From positions 1,488,001-1,552,000 of the forward strand of contig NZ_CP069533.1 of NCBI RefSeq assembly GCF_016889765.1: a stretch of 64,000 nt of DNA. The letters are read 5' to 3'. How positions within the stretch are numbered: position 1 is the stretch's first letter; each line of letters begins with the position of its first letter. The DNA is from Corynebacterium minutissimum (GTDB lineage: Bacteria; Actinomycetota; Actinomycetes; Mycobacteriales; Mycobacteriaceae). A model generated the notes under the pieces. It searched no databases, had not been told where the DNA came from, and worked only from the letters and a program-made list of their open reading frames with translations. Positions 34,781-43,805 of the stretch are shown here, piece by piece. Position numbers and translations under genes: made by a program.

Positions 34781-35488
34781 ATGAAGACCAGCTTCGCGCG
34801 CGACATGCTGGACCGTACCCAGGAAGGCACCGTCGCCCTCCTGCGCGCGGTGGGCCCAGCCTTTGCCGGCCGCGATCACTTCACGCTCGGCGCGCTCGCT
34901 GCGGGGGAGACCGCCGCATGGTCGGGCCTGTTTACCTGGCGCACGCTGGGCACCGCGACGACGATTGCGGCCCCTGTGGCCTTGGCCCTGCGCCCCGACT
35001 GCTCACCAGAGACCCGCGTCGGGCTCACCGCTGCTGCCGTGGGCCAAGCCGCCAAGCGTGGTAAACCAACGACGTTTGGTGTGACGTGCGTGAGCGTGCA
35101 ATACGCGGCGTTTGCCTGGCAGTTGCGCGGTGCGCGCAACGACGCGACGGGGTGGGGCGTGCGTGCGGGCGCGTGGGCGGCTGGCATCTCGCTAGCTCGT
35201 ACTCGGAGCGAACGCCTTGCCACAGCTGTCGCTGGAATCCCAGCGGCTGCGCTCTCCGCGCTAGCCGGTGACCCGGCCCTGCGTGCTGCCGAATCTACGC
35301 AGGGCATCAGCCACGGCGCCAATCTTCTTCTGGCCTCTGAGGCTGCGACGGTGGCGGGAACGCGTGCGGCGCAGCTCCCTGCTGCGGGAACGGCTGTGGG
35401 AAAGCTCCTGGCTGCGGGCCAGTCGGCGGCCCAGACGGTAGGCCTGGTGCTGCTGGTGGATGGGCTGGCGCGGAAGGCACAGGGTTAG
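34781..35488 (+). CDS. Hypothetical membrane protein downstream of topA
   Basis: 235 residues, Ala-rich, with seven or so weakly hydrophobic segments (for example TIAAPVALALRP, GVTCVSVQYAAFAWQL, GVRAGAWAAGISLA). I do not recognise a family. It starts 7 bp after topA, so it is probably co-transcribed. Its last 182 bp overlap the convergent DUF418-type gene, which is unusual (see findings). Confidence 0.65.
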   Translation: MKTSFARDMLDRTQEGTVALLRAVGPAFAGRDHFTLGALAAGETAAWSGLFTWRTLGTATTIAAPVALALRPDCSPETRVGLTAAAVGQAAKRGKPTTFGVTCVSVQYAAFAWQLRGARNDATGWGVRAGAWAAGISLARTRSERLATAVAGIPAAALSALAGDPALRAAESTQGISHGANLLLASEAATVAGTRAAQLPAAGTAVGKLLAAGQSAAQTVGLVLLVDGLARKAQG

Positions 35489-36698
35489 GCACAGCCCCCA
35501 ACTCTGGGCGCATCGTCTTGCCGTAGGACAAGCGACGGTGAACCCACTCGAAAGGACCGGGCTTGCCTGCGGCCTCAAGCGCGCAGGCGATAAGGAGCGT
35601 TGCTAGCCACACGCCGGCGGCCAGCGCTGCCTGGCCCGTGGCACTGAACTCCGGTCCAATGTTCAGCGTGAAGGGGTAGACCAGCGCCAGGAAAAACACG
35701 GACTGCAGCACGTAGCCGGTCATGGAACGCTTGCCCAGCGCGATGAGCGGCCACAGGAACCACGGGCGCGCGCCACGGCGCTGTAGGGGTTCCAAGGCGA
35801 GCGTCGTCGCCGCCACGATGCCCGGCCCGGTGAGCATACCGATGCAGCTATTCGCCGCGTTGAGGGGCCCACCCAGCGCCGGATCAATGAATCCGCTGGC
35901 GGCCAAGCCCCAAGGCAGACCGATGAAGAGAATGATGGCCGCGGTAATCGCCGTCCAAATCCAAAGCTCGCGGCGGTGTCCGCCCGCCAGTGTGCCGCGG
36001 CGCGCCCACACGAAGCCCACGAGCATCACCGGTAGAACCATGAATCCGGTGAAGGGCAGCGAGAAAAGTTGAGCGACCACCATAAAGGCTTGTTCGCCTA
36101 GCAGTTCCCAGTAGCTTTGTGCGGAGGAAAAAGCGCCGACATCAATCTTCGACGTATCAATGAACGCGGTGCCTATCCCCATGCCGATACCGCTCAATAC
36201 TGTGAGCCCGAAGAGCACGTAGGCCACAATCATGAGGACTCTATCGGAGAGGGAAAGTACGAGCGCGATGAGAATACCCATCATTCCGTACAACATCATG
36301 ATGTCTCCCATAAACAGGAAGAGGCAATGCAGAGCTCCGAACAGAGCCAAGAACCCGTAGCGCTTTGCAATCACCGTCCGCGCGCGGCCCAGCGGGAAAC
36401 CTCGGCGCCACAGGCTCATCGCGATAAGTCCCACGCCGAAGCCCAAAAGCGTGGAGAACATAGGCAGGCCACGCACGTGGACGAACATGGCGGCAAAGAC
36501 CACATAAATCTTGTCCGCGAGGGTCTCGACGCCGCCAAAGTAGGCGTCAGGCCCCTCACCGCTGGTGGAGATCCACCCAGTGGTGATGTTGGCTAGAGCA
36601 ATGCCCAGAAGGGCCATGCCGCGGGCGACATCAGGGACAAGGAGGCGAGGACTCGAGGCCTGGCGTGGTAGGTGGGGCTGGTGCGACTGATGGGGCAT
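35307..36698 (-). CDS. DUF418-family multi-pass membrane protein with Pro-rich tail
   Basis: 463 residues. N-terminal VPDVARGMALLGIALANI is the family start; later FSTLLGFGVGLIAMSLWRRG, YGFLALFGALHCLFLFMGDI and GKRSMTGYVLQSVFFLALVY are typical DUF418 blocks; about ten membrane helices. After RRLSYGKTMRPELGAV comes a low-complexity tail rich in Pro, Gln and Gly (about 60 residues) that reads through the end of the opposite-strand gene. Function unknown; members of this family are often proposed transporters or acyltransferase-like proteins. Confidence 0.82.
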   Translation of the reverse strand: MPHQSHQPHLPRQASSPRLLVPDVARGMALLGIALANITTGWISTSGEGPDAYFGGVETLADKIYVVFAAMFVHVRGLPMFSTLLGFGVGLIAMSLWRRGFPLGRARTVIAKRYGFLALFGALHCLFLFMGDIMMLYGMMGILIALVLSLSDRVLMIVAYVLFGLTVLSGIGMGIGTAFIDTSKIDVGAFSSAQSYWELLGEQAFMVVAQLFSLPFTGFMVLPVMLVGFVWARRGTLAGGHRRELWIWTAITAAIILFIGLPWGLAASGFIDPALGGPLNAANSCIGMLTGPGIVAATTLALEPLQRRGARPWFLWPLIALGKRSMTGYVLQSVFFLALVYPFTLNIGPEFSATGQAALAAGVWLATLLIACALEAAGKPGPFEWVHRRLSYGKTMRPELGAVPNPVPSAPAHPPAAPGLPSGPPTGPQPGAFPQPFPQQGAAPHAFPPPSQPQRPEEDWRRG

Positions 36699-36731
36699 GG
36701 CTCCGAAGCTACCAGAGTCACAAGGACTTGC

Positions 36732-38264
36732 TTATCCTTGGGCGCGTTCGGCCAACGTCGGGCGAATGGGGCGTGCCAACTGCGTCATGCGACGGCGCCC
36801 ACGCAACTCAATGGATTTCATCAGTGTCCAGCGTGCTTGCTCGGCCTCGTTGGCTCCGCGCAGAGTGGCAGAGTTGGTGAGCACCTGGCCCGGGGTGTCC
36901 TTGGCCAGCTCGGTCAGGCGTGCGGCTTCATTGACGGCGTCACCAATCACGGTGTACTCAAAGCGGTCCGCACCACCAATGTGGCCGGCCACCACGTGGC
37001 CCGCGGCTACGCCTATGCCCGCCTGCAGCTGCAAACCGCGCAGCTCCTGGCGCAGCTCGCGCGCAGCCTGCAGCGCCATGGAGTTGGCATCATAGACCGT
37101 GAGTGGCGCGCCGAAGACGGCTAGGGCGGCGTCACCCTGGAATTTGTTGATGATGCCCTTGTTGCGGTGCACTACCTCGACGACGTGCTCGAAGAATTTG
37201 TTGAGCTCCTCCACGACCTCTTCCGGGGTGTGGTTGACGGCGAAGGTGGTGGACCCGATGACGTCGATAAACAGCACGGCCACCTTGCGGTCCTCGCCGC
37301 CGAGTTCCGGGCGTTCTTCCAGAGCACGCTGTGCCACCTCGGTGCCGACATAGCGGCCGAAGATATCGCGCACGCGCTGGCGCTCACGCAGGCCGCGCAT
37401 CATTTCGTTGAAGCCGGCCTGGAGAACACCGAGTTCGGAGCCATCGTAGATATCCACCTGGACATCGGTCTCGCCGCGGCGCACGCGGTTAATGGCGTCC
37501 TGCAATTCCAGGATGGGGTCCACCACGCTCATCATGGCGAACATGGTGCCGATAAGCCCCGTACCTAACGCGGTGATGCTCAGCGCGATGATGGCGGGAA
37601 TAATATCGGAGGTTTCGGTGGTGAACATCCCCATCTTCTGGCCCACGTGGACCAAGATGATGCCGATGAGCGGGATACCGGAAGTCATGAGCCACGTGGA
37701 CATCAGGCGGTACTTAATCGGCGGCTCCAAAGTGGAATCCTCGAAGCGCCGCGCCACGGCCTCCGCCGCGACGGGCCGCACGAGGCGCTCTGCCTGTAGA
37801 TAGGTGAGCAACACCACGAGCGCACCGGCCAGCGTGGAGGACACTCCCACCACGATTCCCAAGCTCGCTGATTGTTGGCCGGCGAGCACCACAGCCAGGA
37901 TGATGCCGAGCAACCACACCATAGCGGCAACCCCGGCCTGGTAAATGGGGATGCGCAGCACGAGGTTGCGCACCATGTTGGGGTCGTGGGCCGTGGGGTT
38001 GCGTTGCCAATCCAGTACTGGCCGGAAGATGCGCAACGTTACCGCAATGCCGATGATGACGGCGAAGATGACAAAGAGTGAACCGTAGGTCCACAGGTGC
38101 GGGGTATCGGAGATGAACTCCGAAATCTCCGGCATGGGGAGGAAGAAGACCACAAAGGTCATAATCGCGATGGCGCCGATAATGTTGGCGCCCAAGACGA
38201 GCGCGGCGTACATCGGCCATTGGGTGCTCCACAACCAGCGGGCGCCACGCATCAGTCTATTCAT
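36732..38264 (-). CDS. cyaB: Membrane class III adenylate cyclase (CyaB)
   Basis: 510 residues: six predicted membrane helices (residues about 15-260), a HAMP linker (DPILELQDAINRVRRGETDV near 250-270) and a cyclase catalytic domain. Catalytic signatures: VLFIDVIGSTTF (metal Asp), NKFQGDAALAVFGAP (substrate Lys and second metal Asp) and FEYTVIGDAVNEAARL (transition-state Asn and Arg). It makes the cAMP sensed by GlxR. Divergent from holB as Rv3645/Rv3644c in M. tuberculosis. Confidence 0.95.
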   Translation of the reverse strand: MNRLMRGARWLWSTQWPMYAALVLGANIIGAIAIMTFVVFFLPMPEISEFISDTPHLWTYGSLFVIFAVIIGIAVTLRIFRPVLDWQRNPTAHDPNMVRNLVLRIPIYQAGVAAMVWLLGIILAVVLAGQQSASLGIVVGVSSTLAGALVVLLTYLQAERLVRPVAAEAVARRFEDSTLEPPIKYRLMSTWLMTSGIPLIGIILVHVGQKMGMFTTETSDIIPAIIALSITALGTGLIGTMFAMMSVVDPILELQDAINRVRRGETDVQVDIYDGSELGVLQAGFNEMMRGLRERQRVRDIFGRYVGTEVAQRALEERPELGGEDRKVAVLFIDVIGSTTFAVNHTPEEVVEELNKFFEHVVEVVHRNKGIINKFQGDAALAVFGAPLTVYDANSMALQAARELRQELRGLQLQAGIGVAAGHVVAGHIGGADRFEYTVIGDAVNEAARLTELAKDTPGQVLTNSATLRGANEAEQARWTLMKSIELRGRRRMTQLARPIRPTLAERAQG

Positions 38265-38301
38265 GGTTAATCACTTTAGTTATCCCAGTAGGCTAGGGCG
38301 A

Positions 38302-39510
38302 GTGAACACCTCCAGCGTTGCCGAAAGGCTTGCCGACGCCCCCTCCGTCGCCCACACCATCCTCAGTGCTGCCCGCGCGGCACGCGGCGAGGGTGACCCG
38401 CGCGCGATGAGCCATTCCTGGCTGTTAACAGGCCCTCCCGGTGCCGGGCGCTCACTGGCCGCGCAATGCTTTGCCGCGGCGCTCATGTGTACTTCTGCCG
38501 ATGCGAACGGTGACCCCGGCTGCGGGCGCTGCCCGTCCTGCCAGAGCGTTTTGGAGAATCAAGAGCATACCGACTTGGTCTACGTGGACCCCAAGGAACA
38601 GTTCATCACCGTCGGCGAGGCGCGTGAGGTTATCGGGCGCGCGGCCAGCCTGCCCAGTGTGGCGCCGTGGCGCGTGGTCATCTTTAACAAAGCCGACCGC
38701 CTGCGCAACGAGGCTGCCAATGCGTTGCTCAAAACCGTGGAGGAGCCGCCGGAGCGCACCGTCATCATCATGGTGGCGCCCTCGGAGGACCCGGAGGATT
38801 TCTCGGTTACGCTGCGCTCGCGCTGCCGCCACCTTTATATCCCGGCGCCGAGCGTGGAGGGCGTCGTCAAGCAGCTCGTCGCCGAGGGGGCTAGTGAAGA
38901 TGACGCCCGCCTCGCTGCCGTCACCACCTTGCGTCATGTGGGCCGCGCGCGCCACCTTGTGCAGGATCAAGCCGCGCAGAAACGCCGCGCCATGGCCATC
39001 AACCTGGCCGAGGATGTCTTCCACGGTTCCGTCGCTTTCCAATCCGTCACCACGCTGCTGAAGTTCATTGAGAAGGACGCCAAGGACTCCCATGCGGAAG
39101 CTGAGGAGGCGGAGCGCTCCAAGATTGAGCAATCCTTCGGCGTCGGTGCCAAGGGCAAGGGCGCGGCGAAGGCGCAGCGCGACGCCCGCAGTGCCCTGAA
39201 AGACTTGGAGGAGCTCCATAAGAAGCGCGCTAAGCGACGCATCGCCGACGGCCTCGACATCGCCCTGGTAGATCTCGCCGGTATTTATCGCGATGCGCTC
39301 ATGCTCAAAGTTGGCGCTGAGGTGGAGATGACTCACCCGGACTTCGCGGGCCTGGCCGGTGAACTGGCACAGCGCGTGAGCGAAGACGGCCTGCTTGCCG
39401 CCCAGTCCGCCATCCGTACCTGCCGCGAGCAACTGCCGCAGAACGTCACCCCACAGGTGGCTTTCGACGGAATGGTGGGCCGCCTGCGCCTTGCCTGCGG
39501 TGCGCGCTAA
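38302..39510 (+). CDS. holB: DNA polymerase III subunit delta-prime
   Basis: 402 residues from a GTG at 38302 (AGGGCGA just upstream). The AAA+ fold shows a P-loop with Arg in place of Lys (LLTGPPGAGRS), four zinc-type Cys in the loop (C..GDPGCGRCPSC), LKTVEEPPERTVIIMVAPS and the SRC motif (TLRSRCRHLY). Loss of the P-loop Lys is normal for delta-prime, which does not hydrolyse ATP in the clamp loader. A helical, Lys/Glu-rich insertion (about 255-320) is typical for actinobacteria. Longer frames enter cyaB antisense and are rejected. Confidence 0.93.
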   Translation: MNTSSVAERLADAPSVAHTILSAARAARGEGDPRAMSHSWLLTGPPGAGRSLAAQCFAAALMCTSADANGDPGCGRCPSCQSVLENQEHTDLVYVDPKEQFITVGEAREVIGRAASLPSVAPWRVVIFNKADRLRNEAANALLKTVEEPPERTVIIMVAPSEDPEDFSVTLRSRCRHLYIPAPSVEGVVKQLVAEGASEDDARLAAVTTLRHVGRARHLVQDQAAQKRRAMAINLAEDVFHGSVAFQSVTTLLKFIEKDAKDSHAEAEEAERSKIEQSFGVGAKGKGAAKAQRDARSALKDLEELHKKRAKRRIADGLDIALVDLAGIYRDALMLKVGAEVEMTHPDFAGLAGELAQRVSEDGLLAAQSAIRTCREQLPQNVTPQVAFDGMVGRLRLACGAR

Positions 39511-39612
39511 CCAGCACGTGTGCTGCGTGCACACTACAGGTGATAGCCCGATTTCTTTCTCAGCCCAGGCCTAGGCTAAACTCTCACGCGGTGCATAAAC
39601 ATGGTGCACCGT

Positions 39613-39688
39613 GCCGCCTTAGCTCAGTCGGTAGAGCATCTCACTCGTAATGAGAAGGTCGCGAGTTCGATTCTCGCAGGCGGCTCCA
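39613..39688 (+). tRNA. tRNA-Thr (anticodon CGT)
   Basis: 76 nt from GCCGCCT to AGGCGGC-T-CCA, with perfect acceptor stem and encoded CCA. The anticodon arm TCTCA-CTCGTAA-TGAGA gives CGT (threonine), and GGTTCGATTC-like T-loop GTTCGATTC is present. Confidence 0.97.
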
Positions 39689-39693
39689 TTAAG

Positions 39694-39728
39694 CCCCGGC
39701 TAGAACAGTGTTCCAGCTGGGGTATTTT
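39694..39728 (+). terminator. Terminator of tRNA-Thr
   Basis: 13-bp stem CCCCGGCTAGAAC (39694-39706) with GTTCCAGCTGGGG (39710-39722), one G-T wobble and one mismatch, followed by TATTTTCC. Confidence 0.8.
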
Positions 39729-39752
39729 CCTATCGTCACCGGCTACTAAATC

Positions 39753-39783
39753 GGCCTAAACAACACGTTTTGTCGTTTAGGCC
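39753..39783. terminator. Second hairpin downstream of tRNA-Thr
   Basis: Perfect 9-bp stem GGCCTAAAC (39753-39761 with 39775-39783), 13-nt loop ending in TTTTGTC. It could be a terminator remnant or the edge of inserted DNA; no clear T tract follows on either strand. Confidence 0.45.
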
Positions 39784-39933
39784 TGTCTTGCAGGCCAAGG
39801 TGAGAACAAAGTAAAAATGCCAACCCTCGGAGCAAAGGAATTCTCAGGCCGAAGCCCTACTCCCATTCGGGAACCCAGCTTTATCCTTGTCGGGTTGACG
39901 TTGTGCCTCAAGGATAATTGGGCGCGAGGCCTT

Positions 39934-39976
39934 CCACAACACATAACTTCCCGGAACACATAACTTCCCGGTGTGG
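39934..39976. repeat. Tandem 17-bp repeat in the tRNA-Thr intergenic region
   Basis: AACACATAACTTCCCGG is present twice without a gap (39938-39954, 39955-39971), bracketed by CCACA and TGTGG. Its core AACACWTAACTTCCC is the same as in the repeats that flank the COG2865-type gene at 53.5-55 kb. The remainder of 39784-40081 holds no gene that I can support. Confidence 0.8.
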
Positions 39977-40081
39977 ACAAAATGGAATCAAACTACCAGG
40001 TAAACTCGGCGCCAGAATTTTTGGGAAATACTCCGGTAACCCCAGCATCTGCGACGATGCGCAGGCTTTCGCACTCGCTGC

Positions 40082-40537
40082 TTATTTCTGCTTGCGTCGG
40101 TAATACACCTGCCGGCGCACATGAGCGACGACATCGCCTTCCTCATCGATGATGTTGACGTCGAACCAATGCAGGTACTTCTGACCGTTGGCGGTTTTCT
40201 CCTTGATAAGCGCGTAGGTCTCCTCCGGGATGCGCATATCGGCGGTGACTGTGCCACGGCCGGGTTTGAGGTACTTAATCTCACCAGCGGCATCCCAGAT
40301 GCGGTACTCCTTGCCCAGGCGGTGCATGGAGGCGAGCATGAAGAACGGATCCGTCATGGCGGAGAGCGTGCCGCCGAAGGCAACGCCCATGGCATTCTTG
40401 GTCAACATGTTCGGCTTGTGGCTGACCACGACGCGCGTGCCGTCATCAGTGAATTCCTTGATCTTTATGCCCGCGCCCAAGAAGGGTGGCCAGAATCCCA
40501 TGAAGCGCTTGAGCTGGCGTGCAGAAAAGTGGGCCAT
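40082..40537 (-). CDS. DUF4442 hotdog-fold thioesterase-like protein
   Basis: 151 residues. The hotdog pattern is visible: a helix with GFWPPFLGAGIKIKEFTDDG, then KNAMGVAFGGTLSAMTDPFF (the thioesterase helix region) and EIKYLKPGRGTVTADMRI, with VHVRRQVYYRRK at the end. DUF4442 proteins are presumed acyl-CoA thioesterases; the substrate is unknown. GGAG lies 8 nt before the ATG. Monocistronic. Confidence 0.82.
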   Translation of the reverse strand: MAHFSARQLKRFMGFWPPFLGAGIKIKEFTDDGTRVVVSHKPNMLTKNAMGVAFGGTLSAMTDPFFMLASMHRLGKEYRIWDAAGEIKYLKPGRGTVTADMRIPEETYALIKEKTANGQKYLHWFDVNIIDEEGDVVAHVRRQVYYRRKQK

Positions 40538-40731
40538 GAGGATAGCTCCGTGTGAGTTGTGGGTCAGGTGGGCTAAATGGCGTCAACTCTACCGTTGCGG
40601 GATAAGGAGCGCTCGTACTTTATTCTCCGCAAGTGCTTCCCTTCGGGGTGAGTTGGGTCGTGCGCTGTGTACAGGAAAAAGTAGTGCTAGCGCTAGTGCC
40701 TTTCGCCCTTGTGAACATCAAAATGTAGAGC

Positions 40732-41610
40732 ATGAAAAAGCTTGTGATTGGCATGATTGCCGTGGTGGCCGTGATTGTGGTGGCGTTTGTCGGGTTTGTT
40801 GGATTCATGCAGTGGGTAGACGCAGACAGCGTCACCGGTGATGACGGCGTGGCTGCCGGATACAGCGCTGAGACGGGTGGCCCGCTGGAAGCGTCGTTCG
40901 CGGACGAGGGACCGCACGAGGTTGACGTCCGGCGTGATGGCGATGTGACCGTTGCGGCACCGATTGGCGCGGGACCGTTTCCTGCGGTGGTCATGGCTAA
41001 TGGCACGAACACGCCGTTGAGCAGCTACCTACCCGTGGCGGAACACCTGGCTAGTTGGGGCTTCGTGGTCGTCGGCGATGAGACTCCCCACACCGGAACA
41101 GGGGAGAATGTCGTGCACTTAATTGAGAGATTGCCGGAACTGGATTCCCGTGTGGACCGATCGCGGGTCGGTATTTTTGGGCACTCGCAGGGCGGTGCGG
41201 GTGCTATCAACGCTGCGGCACAAGTGGAGGTAGCAGCTGTGTATGCGGCGAGCCCGGCCTCCCACAAAGTGGCACAGTCCAATGACTGGGACTACGACGC
41301 AGCCGACGTAGAGGAACCGCTTTTCCTGATGACGAGTGATGGCCGTTCAGACCGCTGGTTTGTTAGCCCATGGAAAGACCTGCAGGAAAGCTTTGAATCA
41401 GCCGGTGGTCCGGCAATCATTGCCCGCCGCCTGGGCGCGGACCACAAGGACGTTCTAGAGCTCGGGGACGGTTACGCGACCGCGTGGTTCCGCTACATTC
41501 TTGCTGATGATCCTGATGCACGAGATGTATTCGTTGGCGCTTCACCGGCGGACGCTGGTGAGCTGGCGAGCAACGAGCTCTGGGACCGAGTGGATACCCG
41601 CGGCTGGTAG
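40732..41610 (+). CDS. Membrane-anchored or secreted alpha/beta hydrolase (cutinase/PETase-fold-like)
   Basis: 292 residues. An N-terminal helix (LVIGMIAVVAVIVVAFVGFVG) anchors or exports the enzyme. The catalytic Ser is in GIFGHSQGGAG near 160, an acid candidate in LFLMTSDGRSDRW and His in LGADHKDVLEL. The NGTNTPLSSYLPVAEHLASWGF segment is typical of dienelactone-hydrolase/PET-hydrolase-like lipases, so an ester substrate is likely. Convergent or co-directional neighbours give no further clue. Confidence 0.82.
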   Translation: MKKLVIGMIAVVAVIVVAFVGFVGFMQWVDADSVTGDDGVAAGYSAETGGPLEASFADEGPHEVDVRRDGDVTVAAPIGAGPFPAVVMANGTNTPLSSYLPVAEHLASWGFVVVGDETPHTGTGENVVHLIERLPELDSRVDRSRVGIFGHSQGGAGAINAAAQVEVAAVYAASPASHKVAQSNDWDYDAADVEEPLFLMTSDGRSDRWFVSPWKDLQESFESAGGPAIIARRLGADHKDVLELGDGYATAWFRYILADDPDARDVFVGASPADAGELASNELWDRVDTRGW

Positions 41611-41752
41611 TTCCCGGGGCCTTTCGCCATCCCGCGTGTACCGAACATACTAAAAGCAACCTGTGCTCACATCCCCCTCAGAAGTAGGCGTGGTTCACAA
41701 AAACCGGCAGCCCTGATAAATTTCAAATGAACTATCAACCGGGCGGGTGCCG

Positions 41753-41766
41753 TGTCTGCCCAGACA
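41753..41766. promoter_or_regulatory. Palindrome upstream of nagA, candidate operator
   Basis: TGTCTG-CC-CAGACA, a perfect 6-bp inverted repeat with a 2-bp centre, lies 19 bp before the nagA ATG. A GntR- or LacI-type amino-sugar repressor is the natural candidate to bind, but none is encoded nearby. Confidence 0.4.
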
Positions 41767-41784
41767 TACAGAATCGAATGAAAT

Positions 41785-42951
41785 ATGCAGCCAGAGGGAA
41801 CAGGGAGTCAAGGCCACGTCGAGGGCCTCTACATCGATGAAAATTTCGAGCTGCGCGCTGGTGCCGTCACGTTCGGGGAGAGTATTGAGGGTATAGAGCT
41901 TGGCGACGTCCCCGCAGCCGAGGCCGCCTGGCGCGCCGGGGACCCGGATGCGTTGCTCTGGGTGCCCGGTTTCGTGGACCTGCACAACCACGGCGGCAAC
42001 GGCGGGGGATTCCCCAACGGCGATTATGAGCAGTGCCTGGCCGCCGCCCGCTTCCACCGCGCGCACGGCACCACGACGCTGCTGGCCAGCTTGGTTTCCG
42101 GCACGCAAGAAGAGCTGTGCGCCAGGGCCGAGCTTTTGGCCCAGCTGGCTGAGGAAGGCGAGATCGCCGGCATCCACATGGAAGGCCCCTTCATCGCGGC
42201 GGCCAAGTGCGGCGCGCAGGACCCTTCGCGCATCGTGCCGGGCGACCCGGACTTCTTCCGCGCGGTTATCGCCGCTGCCCGCGGGCACCTTTGCTCCATT
42301 ACTTTTGCGCCGGAGACGGAAAACGTCGACAAGCTGCTCGAACTCTGCGCGGAGCATGGCATCATCGCCAGCCTGGGGCATACCGAGGCCGATTATGACA
42401 CCACGCTGAACGCTATCGCCAAGGCCAAGGAGCTCGGCGTCACCGTGACCGGCACGCACCTTTTCAATGCCATGCCCTCCATCCATCACCGCGCGCCGGG
42501 CCCGGTGGCCGCCTTGCTCACCGCGGCGAAGGCGGGGAATGCGGCCGTCGAGCTCATCGCCGATGGCGTACATCTTGTCGACGGCACCGTGGACATGGCC
42601 CACAACCCCCGGGCGTTCGCGGTGACGGATGCCATGGCGGCCGCTGGAATGGCCGATGGTGACTATGAATTGGGCTCCCTCCCCGTCACCGTGAGCGGGG
42701 GAGTAGCGCGCGTGTCCAGCGGCGCTATCGCGGGCGGCACCTCTACTTTGTCCCAACAATTCGCCAGCTTTGCTGTTCGCCATGGTCTGGGCGAGGCAGT
42801 GCGTTTTACCTCCACCACGGCCGCGGATGTGATGGGGGAGAAGGATCTAGGCCGCATCGCGGTTGGCGCGCGCGCCAACCTGGTGGGCCTCAATGCTCAG
42901 CTGGAACCGGTGCGTGTCATTGTCGGTGGTACCGAATTTATAAACTCTTAA
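41785..42951 (+). CDS. nagA: N-acetylglucosamine-6-phosphate deacetylase
   Basis: 388 residues. Amidohydrolase motifs in order: [14 protein letters not shown] (metal HxH), [16 protein letters not shown] (metal Glu), [38 protein letters not shown] and [14 protein letters not shown] (catalytic Asp). It removes the acetyl group from GlcNAc-6-P imported by NagE. First gene of the nagA-nagB-nagE operon. The ATG at 41785 has no strong ribosome site, so the start is slightly uncertain. Confidence 0.94.
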   Translation: MQPEGTGSQGHVEGLYIDENFELRAGAVTFGESIEGIELGDVPAAEAAWRAGDPDALLWVPGFVDLHNHGGNGGGFPNGDYEQCLAAARFHRAHGTTTLLASLVSGTQEELCARAELLAQLAEEGEIAGIHMEGPFIAAAKCGAQDPSRIVPGDPDFFRAVIAAARGHLCSITFAPETENVDKLLELCAEHGIIASLGHTEADYDTTLNAIAKAKELGVTVTGTHLFNAMPSIHHRAPGPVAALLTAAKAGNAAVELIADGVHLVDGTVDMAHNPRAFAVTDAMAAAGMADGDYELGSLPVTVSGGVARVSSGAIAGGTSTLSQQFASFAVRHGLGEAVRFTSTTAADVMGEKDLGRIAVGARANLVGLNAQLEPVRVIVGGTEFINS

Positions 42952-42983
42952 AAAGACTCTCACTCACATCAGGAAGGCAGATC

Positions 42984-43745
42984 ATGGACATCCTTATCCG
43001 CTCCACCCCAGCCGAGGTCGCCGTCGCGGCTGCCGATATCCTCGCAAGCTACGCCAACAATTCCGCCACCCTGGGTCTAGCCACGGGTTCCACCCCGGTG
43101 GCTACCTACAAGGAGCTTATCGCCCGCCACGAGCGCGGCGAGGTGAGCTTCGCCGGCAGCCGCGCTTTTCTTCTTGACGAGTACCTTGGCCTTCACCCCG
43201 AGCATGAGCAGTCCTACTACGCCACCATCCGCCGTGACTTCACCAGCCACGTCGATTTCGATGATGCCTTGGTCAAGAGTCCAGAAGGTAGCGCTGCCGA
43301 CCCCGTGGCAGCCAGCGCCGCCTATGACCAGGCCATTCGGAATGCCGGAGGCGTCGATGTCCAGTTGCTCGGCATTGGTGCTAATGGCCACATCGGTTTC
43401 AACGAGCCGTCGAGCTCCCTGATGTCCCGCACCCGCGTGGTGGCGCTGCACCCGCAGACTGTGAAGGATAACTCCCGTTTCTTCGACAACGTCGAAGAGG
43501 TTCCGCGCCACGCAATCACGCAGGGTCTTGGCACGATTAGCGAGGCCCGCCACCTGCTCCTCATCGCCACCGGCAGCAACAAAGCCAACGCGGTGCACGC
43601 GATGGTCGAAGGTCCACTTTCAGCGCACTGCCCTGGATCGGTGCTGCAGCTGCACCCGCGCGCGACCGTCATCGTTGATGAATCCGCCGCCTCTCTCCTG
43701 GAGGACCGCGAGTACTACCTCTACGCGGATCAGAACCGTCTGTAG
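42984..43745 (+). CDS. nagB: Glucosamine-6-phosphate deaminase
   Basis: 253 residues. Family signatures: [37 protein letters not shown] (with the catalytic Asp), [19 protein letters not shown] and [14 protein letters not shown]. It converts GlcN-6-P to fructose-6-P and ammonia, following NagA. AGGAAGG precedes the ATG; the gene lies 32 bp after nagA. Confidence 0.96.
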   Translation: MDILIRSTPAEVAVAAADILASYANNSATLGLATGSTPVATYKELIARHERGEVSFAGSRAFLLDEYLGLHPEHEQSYYATIRRDFTSHVDFDDALVKSPEGSAADPVAASAAYDQAIRNAGGVDVQLLGIGANGHIGFNEPSSSLMSRTRVVALHPQTVKDNSRFFDNVEEVPRHAITQGLGTISEARHLLLIATGSNKANAVHAMVEGPLSAHCPGSVLQLHPRATVIVDESAASLLEDREYYLYADQNRL

Positions 43746-43805
43746 AAAAACTTCTCTTTATCTTTTTCATTCCATGTCTCTTCCTGTTAGAAAGGACTCT
43801 CCCCT

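Noticed and set aside
38302..39510. P-loop Arg in place of Lys in holB as a defect
   Set aside because: Delta-prime subunits normally lack a functional P-loop Lys, so this is expected.
39777..39980. Open frame of 67 codons on the minus strand between tRNA-Thr and the DUF4442 gene
   Set aside because: It begins in the tandem 17-bp repeat and has no family features; no ribosome site. Probably chance.
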